From a virus, in IMG/VR virus record IMGVR_UViG_3300008448_011250, positions 22,600-86,599 of that record: a stretch of DNA of 64,000 nt; one strand, 5' to 3'. Position numbers and translations under genes: made by a program. Below are positions 61,073 through 64,000 of the stretch, one piece after another; position 1 is the first letter of the stretch; each line of letters begins with the position of its first letter. Under the pieces are notes generated by a model. The model saw only the letters and a list, made by a program, of their open reading frames with translations. It was not told the DNA's origin and did not search any database.

Positions 61073-62183
61073 ACACTATCAAGATCTTTTATTTAACCTT
61101 ATAGCAGATGGACGCGTGAAAGAAACGCGAAATGGTAAAACTATATCAATATTCGGACATCAAATACGTCACAAGATGTCAGAAGGTTTTCCATTACTTA
61201 CCACAAAGAAAATGTATTGGAAAGGAATTGTAACCGAGTTGTTATGGTTTTTAAGGGGTGATACAAACATCAAATACCTTGTTGATAATGATTGTCATAT
61301 TTGGGATGGTGATGCTTATAAGAATTTTGAGAAAACCTGTCAGTTTGAAAGGGATGCAAACCACATACTACCTGATGAATGGATGAGTATTAGTGATGAC
61401 TATATGTCCGTAGATGTTTTAACACAAGAAGAATTCATCAACAAAATCAAAACAGATGATGAGTTTGCAAAGACGTGGGGTGAGTTAGGTCCAATTTATG
61501 GTAAGCAGTGGAGAAGTTGGAAAACTAGCGATACTAAAAGTTTAGGCGGAACATTTTGGGGTCCAACTACCGAAATAACAGAAAATTCAATTGACCAAAT
61601 CGCAAACCTAATCAACGACCTTAAAACAAACCCAGACTCAAGACGATTGATGGTTAATGCGTGGAATGTTGGTGAATTGGACCAAATGACACTTCCACCT
61701 TGTCATTATGGATTTCAAGTTTATACAAGAGAGTTGAATATGGAAGAACGAAGTACAATCCAAATTCAAACAAACGATTACGCATCATTTTACACCAAAG
61801 AAGAGATGGACAATAATAACATCCCTAAACGAGCAATCTCTTTAATGTGGAATCAACGTTCAGTGGATACATTCTTAGGTTTGCCATTCAATATTGCTTC
61901 TTATGGTTTACTACTTGAAATCATTGCAAAAGAAGTTAATATGGTTCCTGATGAATTGATTGGTAATTTAGGTGACGTTCATTTATATCAAGATCATTTA
62001 GAACAAGCGCGTCAACAGATTGTAAGAGAACCTTATGCGTTGCCTAAACTTATTATAGATCAATTCGACGAATCAAATCATTACATCGGAGATATGGATG
62101 ATGTTTCGGAATACAACATTGAACAGTTTAAATTACAAGGTTATCAATCACATCCGGCAATTAAAGCACCTTTAATCAATTAA
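61056..62183 (+). CDS. thyA: Thymidylate synthase with inserts
   Basis: A 375-residue ThyA-type enzyme making dTMP from dUMP with methylenetetrahydrofolate. MSEGFPLLTTKKMYWKG (~37-53), WFLRGDTN (~64-71), the active-site Cys in LPPCHYGFQV (~211-220) and the dUMP-binding RSVDTFLGLPFNIASYG (~267-283) are intact. It is about 110 residues longer than typical ThyA, because of inserts between residues ~88-150 and ~222-262. Works with the phage dUTPase and RNR. Confidence 0.92.
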   Translation: MNQLDRHYQDLLFNLIADGRVKETRNGKTISIFGHQIRHKMSEGFPLLTTKKMYWKGIVTELLWFLRGDTNIKYLVDNDCHIWDGDAYKNFEKTCQFERDANHILPDEWMSISDDYMSVDVLTQEEFINKIKTDDEFAKTWGELGPIYGKQWRSWKTSDTKSLGGTFWGPTTEITENSIDQIANLINDLKTNPDSRRLMVNAWNVGELDQMTLPPCHYGFQVYTRELNMEERSTIQIQTNDYASFYTKEEMDNNNIPKRAISLMWNQRSVDTFLGLPFNIASYGLLLEIIAKEVNMVPDELIGNLGDVHLYQDHLEQARQQIVREPYALPKLIIDQFDESNHYIGDMDDVSEYNIEQFKLQGYQSHPAIKAPLIN

Positions 62184-62184
62184 T

Positions 62185-63009
62185 ATGAATAAAATAGTTG
62201 AGATCTTTAAACAATTCAAATTTGAGTTGATTTGGATTTATTCATTCATGTTATTAACAGAACTTGCTAATTTAGCAACTCCATTCTTGCTAGGTAAAAG
62301 TATCGATGGATTGATTGTTGGCAGTTGGGGTTGGTTGGTATTATTAGGAGGCTCATATTTTTTATCTACATTCTTTAACTACAAGAGAATGGTTTATGAT
62401 ACTAAAGTATATACAAAAATTTACAATAGCATTGTCTTTAGATTCTTAAAAAATGATCAACTTGATACATCAACAAAGATTGCTCGAACTGATATGGCCC
62501 ATGAAATAGTGCACGTATTGGAAGGTTATGTTCATTATTATATTGCAACTATAGTAACAATAATTGGATCTATTGGATTTATATTTTCAGAAAATTGGCA
62601 GGTAGGGTTACTAGTTATAATTGCTATGATTTTGATTGTACTAGCCGGTTCGGTATATTACAAAAAAGTACAACAAGCAATTTGTGTTAGGAATAATCAT
62701 AATGAGAATAAAGCAAATTCTATTGAATTAGGGTATGACCAGTCCGTATCATTTTTTAAACGAATGCGAAGAATAAACATATATGATTCAACTGTACAGG
62801 GAAAGAATTGGTTTCTAATCGGAATGATTAAAAACATATTTCTGTTCATTGCAGTAATATTACTTGTATTAACAACTCGCAACATTACAATTGGTAGCAT
62901 AATTACAGTATATTCATATGTTAATAACTTCTTAATTGCATTGCTATCTGTACCCGTTGCTCTTGAAATGTATTCTAGACTAGGAGATATATTAAAAAGA
63001 TTACATTAA
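62185..63009 (+). CDS. ABC exporter transmembrane domain without ATPase
   Basis: A 274-residue membrane protein with about six helices, such as LIWIYSFMLLTELANLATPF, WLVLLGGSYFLSTFF, HYYIATIVTIIGSIGFIF, VGLLVIIAMILIVLAGSVYY and FLFIAVILLVLTTRNITIGS. This is the type I ABC exporter membrane domain, ending where the ATPase normally begins; no Walker or signature motif follows. It may pair with a host ATPase or act as an inhibitor or anchor. Gene is complete (stop at 63007-63009). Confidence 0.75.
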   Translation: MNKIVEIFKQFKFELIWIYSFMLLTELANLATPFLLGKSIDGLIVGSWGWLVLLGGSYFLSTFFNYKRMVYDTKVYTKIYNSIVFRFLKNDQLDTSTKIARTDMAHEIVHVLEGYVHYYIATIVTIIGSIGFIFSENWQVGLLVIIAMILIVLAGSVYYKKVQQAICVRNNHNENKANSIELGYDQSVSFFKRMRRINIYDSTVQGKNWFLIGMIKNIFLFIAVILLVLTTRNITIGSIITVYSYVNNFLIALLSVPVALEMYSRLGDILKRLH

Positions 63010-63016
63010 TAAAATT

Positions 63017-63343
63017 ATGGATGACATCAAAATAGTACATTTAAAAAGCAATGCTCAGCAATTAGAAACTTGGATTGCTATGGTTAGTGGAGACATTGTA
63101 GGACATATCTACATGGAGCGTGAACGAGACCAAAAGATTAAATTCTTAGATGCTTGGGTTCATGAAGAACATCGAAGGAAAGGCATCTTCAGAATGTTAT
63201 GGGATGCACGTTGGGACTATGTACAAAGCAAATATCCAGGATGGTTAGCGTATGCTTGGTGCAAACCGGCATCATTGCCATTGCTATTAGAAAAAGGATT
63301 CGATGCTGGAGAACAATGCACATACGTTGAAAAAATTATCTAG
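63017..63343 (+). CDS. GNAT acetyltransferase
   Basis: A 108-residue GNAT. DAWVHEEHRRKGIFRMLWDA (~45-64) contains the R-x2-G-x acetyl-CoA binding signature, and CKPASLPLLLEKGF (~82-95) is the usual following helix/strand. It acetylates an amine of unknown identity. Compact length fits a single-domain GNAT. Confidence 0.82.
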   Translation: MDDIKIVHLKSNAQQLETWIAMVSGDIVGHIYMERERDQKIKFLDAWVHEEHRRKGIFRMLWDARWDYVQSKYPGWLAYAWCKPASLPLLLEKGFDAGEQCTYVEKII

Positions 63344-63345
63344 TA

Positions 63346-63353
63346 TATTTATT
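63346..63353 (+). promoter_or_regulatory. Class II TATTTATW box, leaderless context
   Basis: TATTTATT, 5 bases before the ATG at 63359 and just after the GNAT stop; no Shine-Dalgarno. Confidence 0.45.
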
Positions 63354-63358
63354 AGTAT

Positions 63359-63946
63359 ATGCGTTTCATTTTATTCATATCGTTACTTTGGAGTTATGCA
63401 TTCTCACAATGCAATGGAACGCAATCTTTTACATTAACTCCACCACCTTCAGCTGGTACATATCTTCCAGGACAAACGGTAACTGCATGTTACACGATGA
63501 ATGGATACACTCAAGCGGGAACAAATTGGATAGATGGCTTTGATTTGACATTGGGTCCAGGTTGGTCATCAGTTACTCCACAAACGGCACCAGCAAATTG
63601 CGGTGGTAATGCAACCGGAGGACAATGGACATGGATGACGACAGTAACATCAACAACAACTCCTATTACAACGGTTGGCCCGGGATACTTTTTTGATTTG
63701 AATGTAGATGGAAATCCGGGAAATGATTTTGGAGATGCTGGCTCATGTGCATGGACGTTTTGTGTTACACTTACAGTAGCTAACGTATGTACTCCACAAA
63801 ATTTATTATTACAAGTAACACCTGGATCGGATGGCGTTTGGGGAAGTTATACAAGTAGCACATGTGACGTGTTAACACCATTTACTTTATTCAATGGAAC
63901 TATTAACATAACGCTACCTAGTCTAGGCGCTATACAACACAATTAA
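63359..63946 (+). CDS. Secreted Cys-rich protein
   Basis: A 195-residue protein with a signal peptide at residues 1-17 (MRFILFISLLWSYAFSQ). The mature part is Thr/Gly/Cys-rich and beta-structured (PPPSAGTYLPGQTVTACYTM, FDLTLGPGWSSVTP, CAWTFCVTLTV) and resembles modules of secreted Bacteroidota proteins, but no family is certain. It is followed by another signal-peptide gene, so this is a region of exported or virion-exposed proteins. Confidence 0.65.
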   Translation: MRFILFISLLWSYAFSQCNGTQSFTLTPPPSAGTYLPGQTVTACYTMNGYTQAGTNWIDGFDLTLGPGWSSVTPQTAPANCGGNATGGQWTWMTTVTSTTTPITTVGPGYFFDLNVDGNPGNDFGDAGSCAWTFCVTLTVANVCTPQNLLLQVTPGSDGVWGSYTSSTCDVLTPFTLFNGTINITLPSLGAIQHN

Positions 63947-63957
63947 AAGGATAAAAT

Positions 63958-64000
63958 ATGAAAAAGCTATTATTTATTGCCGCAATGTTGATTTCAAGTA
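63958..64000 (+). CDS. Secreted protein, 3' partial
   Basis: ATG at 63958 with AAAAGG upstream; the window ends after 14 codons. The visible MKKLLFIAAMLISS is a typical signal peptide. Likely the next gene in the secreted-protein run. Confidence 0.55.
   Translation, partial: MKKLLFIAAMLISS

Overview
The window is a 64 kb, AT-rich, gene-dense stretch in which every supported gene reads rightward on the + strand. It looks like an interior piece of a large T4-related tailed phage (myovirus-type) infecting a member of the Bacteroidota. The T4-like signature is the replisome: gp43-like family B polymerase, gp44/gp62-like clamp loader, gp45-like clamp, gp32-like SSB, UvsX/RecA recombinase, gp41/DnaB helicase and an RNase H/FEN nuclease, together with baseplate genes. 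The Bacteroidota assignment rests on a secreted CUB protein whose C-terminal part resembles type IX secretion cargo, two further signal-peptide genes, the holin type and the GroEL. No integrase, tRNA, IS element or CRISPR array was seen, and no gap longer than 300 bases lacks a gene.

Layout. 1-4643: baseplate/tail genes. 4670-8292: a short family A polymerase-like protein and three unknowns. 8397-12786: SSB, recombinase, nuclease and helicase. 12881-19095: B12-dependent ribonucleotide reductase, FolE, QueD, QueE, thioredoxin, GroES and a phosphoribosyltransferase. 19095-27914: family B polymerase, a second T-fold (QueD-like) protein, a GT-B glycosyltransferase overlapping a DpdA-type transglycosylase, sliding clamp, dUTPase and clamp loader. 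27951-30042: a packaged-protein candidate, a PD-(D/E)XK nuclease and small genes. 30074-42592: fifteen tightly packed glycan genes (glycosyltransferases, methyltransferases, SDR, acyltransferase, PIG-L deacetylase). 42589-44007: holin, holin and amidase lysis cassette. 44036-54054: mostly uncharacterised genes, several starting with short peptides that end in (L/I)xE, plus SET, ClpS, HNH, lysozyme/LysM, metallopeptidase and kinase-like proteins. 54091-64000: secreted CUB protein, MoxR/VWA pair, GroEL, thymidylate synthase, an ABC transmembrane domain without ATPase, GNAT, and secreted proteins.

How the parts fit. RNR, dUTPase, thymidylate synthase, Hpt and thioredoxin feed DNA synthesis. FolE, QueD, QueE and DpdA imply that the phage replaces some guanines in its DNA with a 7-deazaguanine. 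No QueC was seen here, and a glycosyltransferase overlaps DpdA, so the final base could be unusual. GroES and GroEL are both phage-encoded, 40 kb apart.

Regulation. Two promoter-like signals recur at gene junctions. Class I is TTGRWW-16/17-TATAWT, mostly before replication and metabolism genes. Class II is TATTTATW, mostly before virion, lysis, chaperone and glycan genes, and is a candidate late promoter. In many cases the box ends only 1-6 bases before the ATG with no Shine-Dalgarno, which predicts leaderless mRNAs. Three Rho-independent terminators were found. The strongest leads are the glycan island, the (L/I)xE leader family, the deazaguanine/GT locus and the two-class leaderless promoter system.
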